Shown: positions 15,483 through 25,775, counted from the first letter of the stretch. The stretch is DNA of 64,000 nucleotides from JAUVRX01 sp049664225 (GCA_049664225.1 JBATEX010000064.1:7405-71404); one strand, 5' to 3'. Numbers and translations: made by a program. Notes: generated by a model from the letters alone, not told the origin.

Positions 15483-16301
15483 TCAGATGCCCTTGAAGTC
15501 CGCTTTGCGCTTCTCGATGTAGGCGCTCAGACCCTCCTGGGCATCTTCACTTTGGAACAGTTGCTGCTGTAGCTCGCGCTCGATGGCCAGGCCGCTCTCG
15601 AATGGCACCTCGGCGCCCGACTGTACGGCACGCTTGATACGCCCGACAGCCTTGGAGGCCATGTTGGGTGGGCAGAACTGCTTGGCAAAGTCGTGGATCT
15701 GACCCATGAAGTCGTCGCCGTCCAGAATGTTGTTCACCAGGCCCAGGTCCTGACCTTCTTCGAAGGAGACGAGGCGGCCGGTCACCATCAGGTCTATCGC
15801 CCGACTCTTGCCCACGAGGCGAGCCAGCCGCTGAGTGCCGCCCGTGCCCGGCAGGACCCCGAGATTGATCTCCGGCAATCCGATCTTGCCGCCGTCTTTC
15901 CTGGCGATTCTGAGGTCGGCCGCCATGGCGATCTCGAGGCCGCCTCCTACCGTGTGACCGTTGAGGGCCGCCACCACCAGCTTGGGGGTGTGCTCCAGCC
16001 GATTCAGGGTCTCGTTGGCGTGCAGACAGAAGTTGTACTTGAAGTAGGGATCCGACTGCTTCAACATGTTGATATTGGCGCCGGCGCAGAAGAACTTCTC
16101 ACCGAGCCCGGTAAGGACAAGGACGTGGACCTCGCTGTCGAATCGAGCCTTGAGAATGGCGTCATCCAGCTGACACATCATCTCGTGGGTATAGGTGTTG
16201 GCCGGTGGGTCGGTGAGCGTCAGGTAGGCGACGCCGTCTCGCACCTCGTAGCTGACGAGCGTTCGGTTGGTGGTGTTTCCTTCGGCTTCAGGCTGAGCCA
16301 T
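15483..16301 (-). CDS. Enoyl-CoA hydratase/isomerase (crotonase family), lead gene of cluster
   Basis: 272 residues from ATG 16301, which has GGGAGG just upstream; the open frame extends far further but without similarity. Catalytic-position glutamates lie in GGGLEIA and in GLPEINLG, and the loop PGTGGTQRL is typical of true hydratases. There is a ~12-residue polar N-terminal extension before the crotonase fold. It heads a four-gene minus-strand operon with the thiolase and two further crotonases. It is divergent from the conserved hypothetical gene at 16506, with a 204-bp gap that should hold both promoters. Confidence 0.9.
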   Translation of the reverse strand: MAQPEAEGNTTNRTLVSYEVRDGVAYLTLTDPPANTYTHEMMCQLDDAILKARFDSEVHVLVLTGLGEKFFCAGANINMLKQSDPYFKYNFCLHANETLNRLEHTPKLVVAALNGHTVGGGLEIAMAADLRIARKDGGKIGLPEINLGVLPGTGGTQRLARLVGKSRAIDLMVTGRLVSFEEGQDLGLVNNILDGDDFMGQIHDFAKQFCPPNMASKAVGRIKRAVQSGAEVPFESGLAIERELQQQLFQSEDAQEGLSAYIEKRKADFKGI

Positions 16302-16438
16302 AGTCGTCCTCCCAGTTGCAATTGGGGTGGCGGACTGAAAGTGGGTCGCCCCGCTGAAGATCCGCCTCGGTCGGCTATTCTTACACGTAGCCTCGGGGGC
16401 TAGCAACAAACACCTCGGAGATCGGCGGCGGACCGAGG

Positions 16439-16468
16439 TTGCCCTGGAGCCGTCGGAGTCTTTAGAAT
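16439..16468 (+). promoter_or_regulatory. Predicted promoter of the 16506 gene
   Basis: TTGCCC (16439-16444), an 18-bp spacer and TAGAAT (16463-16468), 37 bp upstream of the ATG. Confidence 0.4.
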
Positions 16469-16505
16469 CTTCATTCTCGAACGCGTCTCGCTTACGGCCA
16501 CTCGG

Positions 16506-17240
16506 ATGATCACGGGCTACAACACCGACGTCCCCCACTCCGGCGTGGTCTTTCACGTACAGACCGAGGACAAGGGGATCGCCAGCGCTTTCATCGAAAG
16601 CCTGGTCTACGTGGGCGGTCAGATTCTGGCCAAGAAGAGAACCAGCTACAAGAGCGCCCTCGAGGCAGGCGACAGCAAGAAGCAAATCGTCGAGTTGATG
16701 GACCGGCAGCATCGACTGACAATCGCCGAGATCCAGAGCGGCAAGTACGACAAGCAGGTCCCGGGTGCCAGGTCCGCCCAGTCTTCGATGAACGCAGAGG
16801 AGTTTCTGGAGCAGCCGACGGCTCCCGAGGTGGAGGTGGAGCATCTGTCGCCCCCCGAGCCGAGTCGGCGGAAAGATGCTCCGGACGGCGAAAGTCCGAC
16901 GCTCGACCAGATCATCATGGACTACCTCAACTCGGAGTCGGAGCAAGAGGCTCTGATTCTGATGATGGACGCTGAACATGAGTTTGCTCTCGGCGAAACC
17001 GTGGAATTGCACTTCCGCACCAAGGGGAGCCTCAGTGGGCAGGTCGTCCCGGGTACGCGCATCTCCGTCAAGATGATCTCGACCGTCGTCGAACCGGCGA
17101 CCCTGGCGCAGGGTGAGACCAACGCCGAAGGCGACTTGCGCTTGTCGGTCGACATTCCCGCCTTACGGCGCGGCAGCAGTGCCCTGATCGTGACTGCCAG
17201 CAGCGCCATCGGTACCGCCGAGATCAAGCAACTGCTGTAG
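16506..17240 (+). CDS. Conserved-looking two-domain protein of unknown function
   Basis: 244 residues with no signal peptide or membrane span. Residues 1-90 form one compact region starting MITGYNTDVPHSGVVFHVQTED and containing ESLVYVGGQILAKK. A proline- and acid-rich linker follows (about 95-135). The C-terminal ~95 residues look like an immunoglobulin-like or macroglobulin-like beta domain (GETVELHF...GTRISVKM...GETNAEGDLRLSVDIP). I do not recognise a named family. It is divergent from the crotonase operon and upstream of tRNA-Lys. The N-terminal half seems tightly constrained, which suggests a conserved binding role. Confidence 0.75.
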   Translation: MITGYNTDVPHSGVVFHVQTEDKGIASAFIESLVYVGGQILAKKRTSYKSALEAGDSKKQIVELMDRQHRLTIAEIQSGKYDKQVPGARSAQSSMNAEEFLEQPTAPEVEVEHLSPPEPSRRKDAPDGESPTLDQIIMDYLNSESEQEALILMMDAEHEFALGETVELHFRTKGSLSGQVVPGTRISVKMISTVVEPATLAQGETNAEGDLRLSVDIPALRRGSSALIVTASSAIGTAEIKQLL

Positions 17241-17288
17241 GTGGAGGAGTAGCGAAAAAGACCCCCTCGCACTTGACGTGGGAGCGTG

Positions 17289-17294
17289 TATAAT
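17289..17294 (+). promoter_or_regulatory. -10 box of the tRNA-Lys promoter
   Basis: A consensus TATAAT, 11 bp before the tRNA-Lys gene, which fits a start site a few bases ahead of the mature 5' end. A TTGACG at 17273-17278 is only 10 bp away, too close to be its normal -35 partner. Confidence 0.55.
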
Positions 17295-17305
17295 CCCCCG
17301 TTCGA

Positions 17306-17381
17306 GGGCCGCTAGCTCAACTGGCAGAGCAGCAGACTCTTAATCTGCGGGTTCGGGGTTCGAGTCCCTGGCGGCTCACCA
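17306..17381 (+). tRNA. tRNA-Lys (anticodon CTT)
   Basis: 76 nt with encoded CCA. The acceptor arms GGGCCGC and GCGGCTC pair with one G-U. The anticodon stem GCAGA/TCTGC carries the loop CTCTTAA, giving anticodon CTT. The T-arm GGTTCGAGTCC is standard. Confidence 0.97.
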
Positions 17382-17435
17382 ACCTTTTCAATTTCTCCCC
17401 GGTGCATCTGCAGCGCCAATCCGGAAGAGCTCGAT

Positions 17436-17521
17436 GCGAAAGTGGCGGAATTGGTAGACGCGCTAGACTTAGGATCTAGTCCCGAAAAGGGGTGGGGGTT
17501 CGAGTCCCCCCTTTCGCACCA
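17436..17521 (+). tRNA. tRNA-Leu (anticodon TAG)
   Basis: 86 nt with encoded CCA and a long variable arm (TCCCGAAAAGGGGT), as expected of class II tRNA-Leu. The acceptor arms GCGAAAG and CTTTCGC pair perfectly. The anticodon stem CTAGA/TCTAG has the loop CTTAGGA, giving TAG. It lies 54 bp after tRNA-Lys and just before tig. Confidence 0.97.
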
Positions 17522-17576
17522 TATCGTCGAACGTCAGATCCGCTGAAGCCATGGTAAGAAAGGACATTCTGCTCCC

Positions 17577-18884
17577 GTGAGTGTAGTGCTATCTATCGAG
17601 GACGTCGGGCCCTGCCGGAAACAGCTCAAGGTCGAAGTGCCGGCGCCCGCGGTCGAAGCCGAGTCGAGGCGTGTTGTTGAGGAGTATCGGAAGCATGCCA
17701 AGCTGCCGGGTTTCCGCCAGGGAAAGGTGCCGACGGAGCTGGTCAAGAAGAAGTTCCAAAAGGAGATCGAGCAGGATGTCGTCGAGCGGCTCTTGCCTCG
17801 CTACTGGAAGCAGGCCGAAGCCGAGAGCGAGCTGGATCCATTGTTGCCTCCGAGCGTCGATGAAGTCGACTTTCAACCGGGTGAGGCCCTGACCTTCGTC
17901 GCCTCGGTCGAAATTCGACCTGAAATAGAGCTCGGCAGTCTCGAGGAATTCGAGCTACCAGAGCTCGAGACCGAGCCCACTGAAGAGGAGATCGAGCAGG
18001 CAGTCGAGGACATGCGCCGAGCGGTCGCCGAGTGGGTGACAGCCGACCGGCCGGCGGCGAGCGGGGATCTGGTGGCCGGCAAGCTCACTCAGCTCGATCC
18101 AGAGACCGGAGATCCCGGGGTCGAGAAGCCGTTCAGCTTCGAAGTCGGGGATCCCCAGGTCTGGGAAGAGCTCACGCTGGAGGTCACCGGCAAGCAGGCC
18201 GGTCAACAGGCCGAATTCGTCCACCAGGAGGGCGAGGGGGACGACGCAGTATCGCGCAGCTTTCGACTGATGGTCGAAGCGGTCCGCGAGCGGGATCTAC
18301 CCGATCTGGACGATGCGCTGGCCGCCCGCTTTGGCGAATACTCCGACTTGGCTGCCCTGCGCCAGGGTGTACGGGGAGAGCTCAGGCGCGGCAAGGAGTC
18401 GGAGCGGCGCCAGCAGCGAGAACGGGCGATGTTGGATCAGCTGCTCGCGCGCAATCCCCTGGCGCTTCCGCAGGGTGTTGTCGACAGCGAAATCGAGGGC
18501 ATGCTCAAGGAGTACGCGCAGAACCTGGCCGGCCAGGGAGTCGATCTGGAGAAGGTCGATCTCGATTGGCAGGGCATGGCCGAGCAGATCCGTCCACAGG
18601 CCGAACGACGGGTTCACGCCCGATTGGTGCTCGATGCCGTCACCTCGCTAGAGGCAATCGAGGTAGGCGAAGAGGATTTCGAGGCCGCTCTGGCCGCAAT
18701 CGGCCGGGCCCAGAGGCGTAGTGCTGTCAGCGTCCGGCAGGCCCTCGATAGATCTGGAAACCTGGCCGGTTTCAGGGCCCAACTAGGCAGAGAGAAGGCC
18801 ATCAAGCGCCTCCTCGGCGAGGCAGCCGAGGAGCAGACGGCCGAGAACCAAGAAGCCGACACCGAATCCGAGAACGATCGTTGA
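17577..18884 (+). CDS. tig: Trigger factor (ribosome-bound chaperone, PPIase)
   Basis: 435 residues in the normal three-part order. The N-terminal ribosome-docking domain has the motif GFRQGKVP (45-52), which contacts L23. The central FKBP-type domain covers about 155-240. The helical C-terminal chaperone arms run from about 255 to 415, followed by an acidic tail EEQTAENQEADTES. The start is GTG at 17577, matching family length; AAAGGA lies rather far upstream. It is followed after 20 bp by clpP, clpX and lon, the conserved tig-clpP-clpX-lon order. Confidence 0.96.
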   Translation: MSVVLSIEDVGPCRKQLKVEVPAPAVEAESRRVVEEYRKHAKLPGFRQGKVPTELVKKKFQKEIEQDVVERLLPRYWKQAEAESELDPLLPPSVDEVDFQPGEALTFVASVEIRPEIELGSLEEFELPELETEPTEEEIEQAVEDMRRAVAEWVTADRPAASGDLVAGKLTQLDPETGDPGVEKPFSFEVGDPQVWEELTLEVTGKQAGQQAEFVHQEGEGDDAVSRSFRLMVEAVRERDLPDLDDALAARFGEYSDLAALRQGVRGELRRGKESERRQQRERAMLDQLLARNPLALPQGVVDSEIEGMLKEYAQNLAGQGVDLEKVDLDWQGMAEQIRPQAERRVHARLVLDAVTSLEAIEVGEEDFEAALAAIGRAQRRSAVSVRQALDRSGNLAGFRAQLGREKAIKRLLGEAAEEQTAENQEADTESENDR

Positions 18885-18904
18885 ATTGAACGGAGTCGAG
18901 AATC

Positions 18905-19495
18905 ATGCTGATTCCCATGGTCGTAGAACAGACCAATCGGGGCGAACGCGCTTACGATATCTACTCGCGTTTGCTGAAAGACAACATCATCTTTCTGGGT
19001 CGTCCGATCGACGACGATGTGTCGAACCTGATTATCGCCCAGATGCTCTTTCTCGAGGCTGAGAACCCGGAGAAGGACATCGCTCTTTATGTCAACTCTC
19101 CCGGGGGCTCGATCACCGCAGGGCTGGCGATCTACGACACGATGCAGTACCTCAAGCCCGACGTCGCGACGCTCTGCGTGGGGCAGGCGGCCTCCATGGC
19201 AGCGGTTCTTCTCGCCGCAGGTACCAAGGGCAAGAGGTCGGTGCTGCCCAACAGCCGGGTCCTGATTCATCAGCCGCTGCTGTACGGTCTTCAGGGACAG
19301 CAGACCGACATCGACATTCACGCCAAGGATCTGCTGCGTATGCGCGAAAAGATCGACGAGATCTTGGCCCAACACACCGGCAAGACGATCGAGGAGATTC
19401 ACCTCGACACCGAGCGTGACAAGATCCTGGCGGCGCCCGAGGCCGTGGAGTACGGGCTCGCCGATCAGGTCATGGGTCGTCGACCAGCGTTCTGA
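18905..19495 (+). CDS. clpP: ATP-dependent Clp protease proteolytic subunit
   Basis: 196 residues. The serine-protease triad is Ser97 (GQAASMAA), His122 (LIHQP) and Asp172 (TERD). The usual SMGA is SMAA here. The propeptide is very short, so the mature N-terminus IPMVVEQT lies only a residue or two from the start. It forms the 14-mer chamber used by ClpX, encoded 239 bp downstream. That gap holds no gene that I can see, but leaves room for a separate clpX promoter. Confidence 0.97.
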   Translation: MLIPMVVEQTNRGERAYDIYSRLLKDNIIFLGRPIDDDVSNLIIAQMLFLEAENPEKDIALYVNSPGGSITAGLAIYDTMQYLKPDVATLCVGQAASMAAVLLAAGTKGKRSVLPNSRVLIHQPLLYGLQGQQTDIDIHAKDLLRMREKIDEILAQHTGKTIEEIHLDTERDKILAAPEAVEYGLADQVMGRRPAF

Positions 19496-19734
19496 TACAT
19501 AGTGAAATGCCTTCTGATGCATAAGGAGATTCGGGGCCGATCTGCTATCATTCAGGCAGAAGAAGCACGGCGGCAAGCCCATCTGTCGTGGCGCTCTGCG
19601 AGCGTATCTACTGGGGCCAGTGGCTCGGAATAGGGAGTCGAGCCCAGATTGTTGTGGGTAGCGAGGGTTGAAGCGAGGTAGTGCCGACAGCGGCCACAGC
19701 GCGCGATACCAGCAAGCCGGATCCTGGAGGATAG

Positions 19735-20970
<1,236 letters not shown>

Positions 20971-20980
20971 AAAGGCCGGC

Positions 20981-20995
20981 GAGCCTGATAGGCTC
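20981..20995 (+). terminator. Small hairpin between clpX and lon
   Basis: GAGCCT, loop GAT, AGGCTC: a perfect 6-bp stem 10 bp after the clpX stop. There is no following T tract, so it is a weak terminator or a processing/stability hairpin. Confidence 0.35.
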
Positions 20996-21059
20996 TAGAG
21001 CGGAAGACCTCCGACTCGATCGGCTCCCCATAAATCGACGCAGATTGTAGTAGGCGAGC

Positions 21060-23489
21060 ATGAGCTCAACTTTTATCACCACAAGTACGACGCGGCTGCC
21101 AGTCGTCCCACTGCGGGACATGGTGGTGTTTCCCCATATGATGGCGCCGTTCATCATCGGTCGGGAACACTCGGTCAAGGCCCTCGAGCACAGTCTGCTG
21201 GAGGCCGACAAGTCGATCTTCCTTGTGGCCCAGCTCGATCCCAAGGTGGATGAGCCGGAACACTCGGATATGTACGACATCGGAGTGGTCGCCAAGGTCG
21301 TGCAGAATCTCAAGCTGCCCAACGGCAATGTGAAGGTCATGGTGGAAGGCGTCCAGCGGGCCAGGTTTCTCGACCTCGAAGAGGAGGCTGGAACTTTATT
21401 CGCCGAGGTCGAGGCCTACGACATCGAGTTTCCCACCGACGAGAAGGTGGAGGCCTACATCAACAAAGTCCTCGGAGTCTTCGAGCAGTACGCCAAGGTG
21501 TCGCATCACCTGGCCTTCGAGGGGCTGGTTTCGACCATCAAGCTCGACAATGCCGACCAGTTCACCGATCAACTGGCCGCCCATCTCATGGTGTCGACGG
21601 CTGAGAAACAGTCGCTGCTCGAGATCTTGAATCCCTATGAGCGCCTACAGCGCATGAACGATCTGCTGGATGTGGAGCTCGAGAAGTTCAACATCGACAA
21701 GCGGATCAACGTCAGCGTCAAGAAGCAAATGGAGAAGGCCCAGAAGGAGTACTACCTCAACGAGAAGATCAAGGCCATCCATCAGGAGTTGGGGCGCAAG
21801 GACGACCGCTCGGACGAGATCGAAGAGCTCAAGGAGCGCATCGAGGAGGCGGGTCTACCCAAGGATGCGCGCGAGAAAGCCGACCAGGAGCTCAAGCGTC
21901 TGGAGGCCATGCCGCCCGTCTCTGCTGAAGCGACTGTGTCGAGGAACTACATCGACTGGCTCGTCAGCGTGCCGTGGAAGAAGCGCAGCCGTGAGATCAA
22001 GGATCTCGATCGGGCACAGCGGATCCTCGATGAGGATCACTATGGCCTGGAGAAGATCAAGGAGCGGATCCTCGAGTTCCTCGCCGTTCGCCAGCTGACT
22101 CGGCAGATGCAGAGCTCGATCATCTGTTTCGTCGGACCTCCCGGTGTCGGCAAATCCTCCCTGGCCAAGTCCATCGCCCGCGCCACGGGGCGGAAGTTCG
22201 TTCGCCTCTCCCTGGGTGGAGTGCGAGACGAAGCCGAGATTCGAGGTCACCGGCGGACCTATATCGGCGCCTTTCCGGGGCAGATCATCCAGATGATGAA
22301 GAAGGCGGAGACCGTGAATCCCGTCTTTCTGCTGGACGAGATCGAAAAGATGTCGATGGACTTCCGCGGCGATCCGTCGGCGGCACTCCTCGAGGTCTTG
22401 GATCCAGAGCAGAACGATTCGTTCCTGGATCACTACCTGGACACGGAGTACGACCTCTCGAACGTGATGTTCATCGCCACCGCCAACATCAGCCACACCA
22501 TCCCTCCAGCGCTGTTGGACAGGATGGAGGTGATCCATCTGACCGGCTACACGCTCAACGAGAAGCTGGAGATCGCCAAGAGCTTCCTGGTCCCGAAACA
22601 GCTCGAGGCCCACGGTCTGGACGAGAAGGTGACGGTATTCGAGGAGCAGGGTGTCCAGGCCCTGATCGAGAGCTACACCCGTGAAGCCGGAGTGCGGAAT
22701 CTGGAGAGAGAGATCGCCAAGGTCTGCCGCAAAGTGGCTCGGAAGATCGTACAAGAGGGCAAGAAGAAGAAGGAGCGAGAGGCGCTGCGACTCACTCCGG
22801 ATACCGTCTCCGACTATCTGGGCAAGATCAAGTTCCACCCCCGGCGCAAGAACGAAGAGTCGGAGGTCGGTGTGGCCACCGGGTTGGCCTGGACCGAAGC
22901 GGGTGGGGAGCTACTCGAGACCGAGGTCGGGCTGATGCCCGGCAAAGGAAAGCTGATTCTCACCGGCAAGCTGGGCGAGGTGATGCAGGAGTCCGCGCGG
23001 GCGGCTGTGTCCTATCTCAGGAGTCGGGCCGATCTCCTGGGTGTCGAGCCGGACTTCAACGACAAGCACGATCTGCATATTCATGTTCCGGAAGGGGCGA
23101 TTCCGAAGGACGGCCCTTCGGCCGGGATCACCATGGCTACAGCGCTGGTCTCGGCTGCGACTGGTGTGCCCGTGCGCAAGGATCTGGCGATGACCGGCGA
23201 GATCACCCTACGGGGCAAAGTGTTGCCGGTGGGTGGTATCAAGCACAAGCTGCTGGCCGCCTATCGGGCAGACATCACCGAGTTGATCTTGCCGAGGCCT
23301 AACGAAAAGGACCTCGACGAGATCCCGGCGGAGGTGCGTGAGCGACTCGAGCTCCACCTGGTCGAGTCCATGGACGAGGTGTTGAGCCTGGCGCTCGATG
23401 GAGATTCGGCTGCGGTGTCGAAAGGGGAAGCCGGGTTCGAAGAAGCGCCACCGGAACCGCCTGTACAGCCCGGATCAGTCGCCCATTGA
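21060..23489 (+). CDS. lon: ATP-dependent protease Lon
   Basis: 809 residues, LonA type. The N-terminal substrate-binding domain covers residues 1-200 (PVVPLRDMVVFPHM at the front), followed by a coiled-coil region. The AAA+ module has Walker A GPPGVGKS (359-366) and the VFLLDEIEKM Walker B. The protease domain has the catalytic dyad Ser687 (KDGPSAG) and Lys730. It is complete and ends 117 bp before engB. It completes the tig-clpP-clpX-lon quality-control cluster. Confidence 0.98.
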   Translation: MSSTFITTSTTRLPVVPLRDMVVFPHMMAPFIIGREHSVKALEHSLLEADKSIFLVAQLDPKVDEPEHSDMYDIGVVAKVVQNLKLPNGNVKVMVEGVQRARFLDLEEEAGTLFAEVEAYDIEFPTDEKVEAYINKVLGVFEQYAKVSHHLAFEGLVSTIKLDNADQFTDQLAAHLMVSTAEKQSLLEILNPYERLQRMNDLLDVELEKFNIDKRINVSVKKQMEKAQKEYYLNEKIKAIHQELGRKDDRSDEIEELKERIEEAGLPKDAREKADQELKRLEAMPPVSAEATVSRNYIDWLVSVPWKKRSREIKDLDRAQRILDEDHYGLEKIKERILEFLAVRQLTRQMQSSIICFVGPPGVGKSSLAKSIARATGRKFVRLSLGGVRDEAEIRGHRRTYIGAFPGQIIQMMKKAETVNPVFLLDEIEKMSMDFRGDPSAALLEVLDPEQNDSFLDHYLDTEYDLSNVMFIATANISHTIPPALLDRMEVIHLTGYTLNEKLEIAKSFLVPKQLEAHGLDEKVTVFEEQGVQALIESYTREAGVRNLEREIAKVCRKVARKIVQEGKKKKEREALRLTPDTVSDYLGKIKFHPRRKNEESEVGVATGLAWTEAGGELLETEVGLMPGKGKLILTGKLGEVMQESARAAVSYLRSRADLLGVEPDFNDKHDLHIHVPEGAIPKDGPSAGITMATALVSAATGVPVRKDLAMTGEITLRGKVLPVGGIKHKLLAAYRADITELILPRPNEKDLDEIPAEVRERLELHLVESMDEVLSLALDGDSAAVSKGEAGFEEAPPEPPVQPGSVAH

Positions 23490-23606
23490 GCGATTGCGCC
23501 AGGTCGGCGAGATGCTCCACCGGTCTCGCGAACGAGGCACCGAGCAGTTAGGAGACCAAGTTCGACCGCCGAGGCACCGAGTCGGTGGTCTTCCCCAGAC
23601 CCAAGG

Positions 23607-24233
23607 GTGATCGAGGGAGGAAACGAGGGGGGCGTGAGAAACCAGCGGGCTCGCTTTGTACGATCGGCGCCGACGCGAAAGGAGTTCCTGGATGACGGTC
23701 GAGCCGAAGTGGCGTTCGTCGGCCGGTCCAACGTCGGCAAGTCGAGTCTTCTGAATCGACTTCTCGGCCGCAAGAACTTGGCGAGAATCAGCTCGAGTCC
23801 GGGAAAGACACGCGCCATCAACTATTTCCTGATCGAGTCGCGTTTCTACTTCGTCGATCTACCAGGTTATGGCTATGCCAAAGTTGCCAGAAGCGAGCGC
23901 CAGAGTTGGGCAAAACTGATGGAGCAGTATTTCCAGCACGTGCAGAATCGAGTACACGTCATTCAGCTGGTGGACGGAAAAGTAGGCGCCACCGAGTTGG
24001 ACGTTCAAGCCAGCGAATATCTGTCGAGCCTGGGTTGCGGGCGAACGGTGGTAGCCACGAAGATGGACCGCGTTCGCCCCAACCAGAGGGCTCGTCGATT
24101 GGCGGGAATCCGCGATCAATTGGCACTGCAAGATGAGCCGCTGATCGCCTTCTCCGCCCAAACCGGTGAAGGCGTCAAGGAGCTCTGGAGAGAGATTACC
24201 CTCTTTCAGGAGCTTGGAGGCGAGGCGAACTGA
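23607..24233 (+). CDS. engB: Ribosome biogenesis GTP-binding protein EngB/YsxC
   Basis: 208 residues, a small GTPase for late 50S assembly. G1 is GRSNVGKS (39-46), G3 DLPGYG, G4 TKMD and G5 SAQTGEG. The start is uncertain: GTG at 23607 gives nine extra residues, while GTG at 23634 is preceded by a purine-rich GAGGGGGGC and gives a more usual N-terminus. It follows lon after 117 bp; rho follows 12 bp later, so it is probably co-transcribed with rho. Confidence 0.93.
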   Translation: MIEGGNEGGVRNQRARFVRSAPTRKEFLDDGRAEVAFVGRSNVGKSSLLNRLLGRKNLARISSSPGKTRAINYFLIESRFYFVDLPGYGYAKVARSERQSWAKLMEQYFQHVQNRVHVIQLVDGKVGATELDVQASEYLSSLGCGRTVVATKMDRVRPNQRARRLAGIRDQLALQDEPLIAFSAQTGEGVKELWREITLFQELGGEAN

Positions 24234-24245
24234 GTGAGGACGAAC

Positions 24246-25766
24246 ATGGCCAAGTCAAACGAAGACCCAGCAATCCCCGAGAATCAGCCTGAGCAGCCGA
24301 AGGCGGTAGATCAGTCCGCAGAGCCGAAGGCGGTAGATCAGCCTGAGGAGCCGAAGGCAGCCAATCAGTCCGCAGAGCAGCGAGCGGCTGACCAATCTGA
24401 GGAATCGACAGCGTCAGAGCGGGGATCCCGGGAGACGTCTGCGAGACAGGCGAAGTCGGCAGACCGGCAAAAATCCAGGAATCGGCCGAATCGGGACAAA
24501 CGCAAAGACAAGAAAGATACCTTGGACATCCGGACCCTCAAGGAGATGAGCATCTCCGACATGGTCCAGGTGGCGAAGGAACTGGGTGTCGAAGGGGCTT
24601 CCACGCTGCGCAAGCAGGAGCTCATCTTCAAGATTCTCCAAGTTCAGACCGAGAAGAGTGGCCTAATCTTCGCCGAGGGCGTGCTGGAGTGCCTACCTGA
24701 TGGTTTCGGCTTCCTGAGGGCACCCGAGTACAACTACCTGCCGGGTCCCGATGACATCTATGTCTCACCTAGCCAGATTCGAAGGTTCGATTTGCGGACG
24801 GGCGACACGGTCTCCGGCCAGGTGCGTCAGCCCAAGGAAGGCGAGCGCTACTTTGCTCTCATCAAAGTCGAGGCGGTCAACTTCGAGCACCCCGAGGTGG
24901 CACGGAACAAGATCTTCTTCGACAATCTCACGCCGCTGTACCCGCTGGATCGGATCCAGCTCGAAAACCTGGGGGAAATGTCTTCCAGGGTTCTCGACTT
25001 GGTAACTCCCATGGGTAAGGGGCAGAGGGCCTTGATCGTAGCGCCTCCCCGTACGGGTAAGACCATGCTGCTCCAGGCTCTGGCTCACTCGGTAGCTCAG
25101 AACCACCCGGAGTGCGTCCTCATCGTCCTGCTCATCGATGAGCGTCCTGAAGAGGTCACGGACATGGAGCGCTCCGTACAAGGCGAAGTCGTTTCTTCCA
25201 CCTTCGACGAGCCGGCCACTCGTCACGTACAGGTCGCGGAGATGGTTATCGAGAAGGCCAAGCGTCTGGTCGAGCACAAGAAGGACGTCGTCATCCTGCT
25301 GGACTCGATTACCCGACTCGCCCGCGCTTACAACACCGTCCAGCCACCTTCGGGCAAGGTGCTCTCGGGTGGTATCGATGCCAATGCCCTGCATCGCCCG
25401 AAGCGCTTTTTTGGTGCCGCCAGGAATGTCGAAGAGGGTGGCTCGCTGACCATCATCGCCACCGCCCTGGTCGACACAGGAAGCCGGATGGACGACGTCA
25501 TCTTCGAGGAGTTCAAGGGCACTGGCAATAGCGAGATCCACCTCGATCGCAAGCTGGTGGACAAGCGCGTCTTTCCCGCCATCGATATCAACAAGTCGGG
25601 CACTCGGAAGGAAGAGCTGCTCCTAGGAGAGGACGAGCTTCGTCGGGTATGGGTGCTGAGAAAGGTCTTGAATCCTCTTTCGACTGTGGAGAGCATGGAG
25701 CTCCTGCTCGACAAGCTGAAGAAGACCAAGGCCAACCAGGATTTCCTCAACGCGATGTCGAAGTAG
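24246..25766 (+). CDS. rho: Transcription termination factor Rho
   Basis: 506 residues from ATG 24246, chosen over GTG 24234 because GAGGA at 24236-24240 fits that ATG. The order is: a disordered, charged N-terminal extension (1-95) containing four imperfect 9-residue repeats; the Rho N domain (LKEMSISDMVQVAKELGV); the cold-shock RNA-binding domain (GFGFLR about 158-163, DIYVSPSQIRRF); and the hexameric ATPase with Walker A APPRTGKT (266-273), ILLDSITRLARAYN and the Q/R-loop region. The core is canonical; only the N-terminal repeat segment is unusual. mqnA follows within 10 bp. Confidence 0.97.
   Translation: MAKSNEDPAIPENQPEQPKAVDQSAEPKAVDQPEEPKAANQSAEQRAADQSEESTASERGSRETSARQAKSADRQKSRNRPNRDKRKDKKDTLDIRTLKEMSISDMVQVAKELGVEGASTLRKQELIFKILQVQTEKSGLIFAEGVLECLPDGFGFLRAPEYNYLPGPDDIYVSPSQIRRFDLRTGDTVSGQVRQPKEGERYFALIKVEAVNFEHPEVARNKIFFDNLTPLYPLDRIQLENLGEMSSRVLDLVTPMGKGQRALIVAPPRTGKTMLLQALAHSVAQNHPECVLIVLLIDERPEEVTDMERSVQGEVVSSTFDEPATRHVQVAEMVIEKAKRLVEHKKDVVILLDSITRLARAYNTVQPPSGKVLSGGIDANALHRPKRFFGAARNVEEGGSLTIIATALVDTGSRMDDVIFEEFKGTGNSEIHLDRKLVDKRVFPAIDINKSGTRKEELLLGEDELRRVWVLRKVLNPLSTVESMELLLDKLKKTKANQDFLNAMSK
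24288..24395 (+). repeat. 27-bp tandem repeat inside rho
   Basis: Four imperfect copies coding for a 9-residue unit of the form PE-x-P-K-A-V-D-Q (Rho residues 15-50). Copies 1 and 2 are the most alike in DNA; the later ones have drifted. It encodes a disordered, acidic linker. Confidence 0.7.
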
Positions 25767-25775
25767 CCCAAGGGC

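Noticed and set aside
17273..17294. TTGACG plus TATAAT as a complete tRNA-Lys promoter
   Set aside because: The spacer is only 10 bp, too short for a sigma-70 promoter; only the TATAAT was kept.
23490..23606. Possible short protein or remnant between lon and engB
   Set aside because: Two frames look protein-like for ~30 residues, but there is no start with a ribosome site and a stop interrupts one of them.
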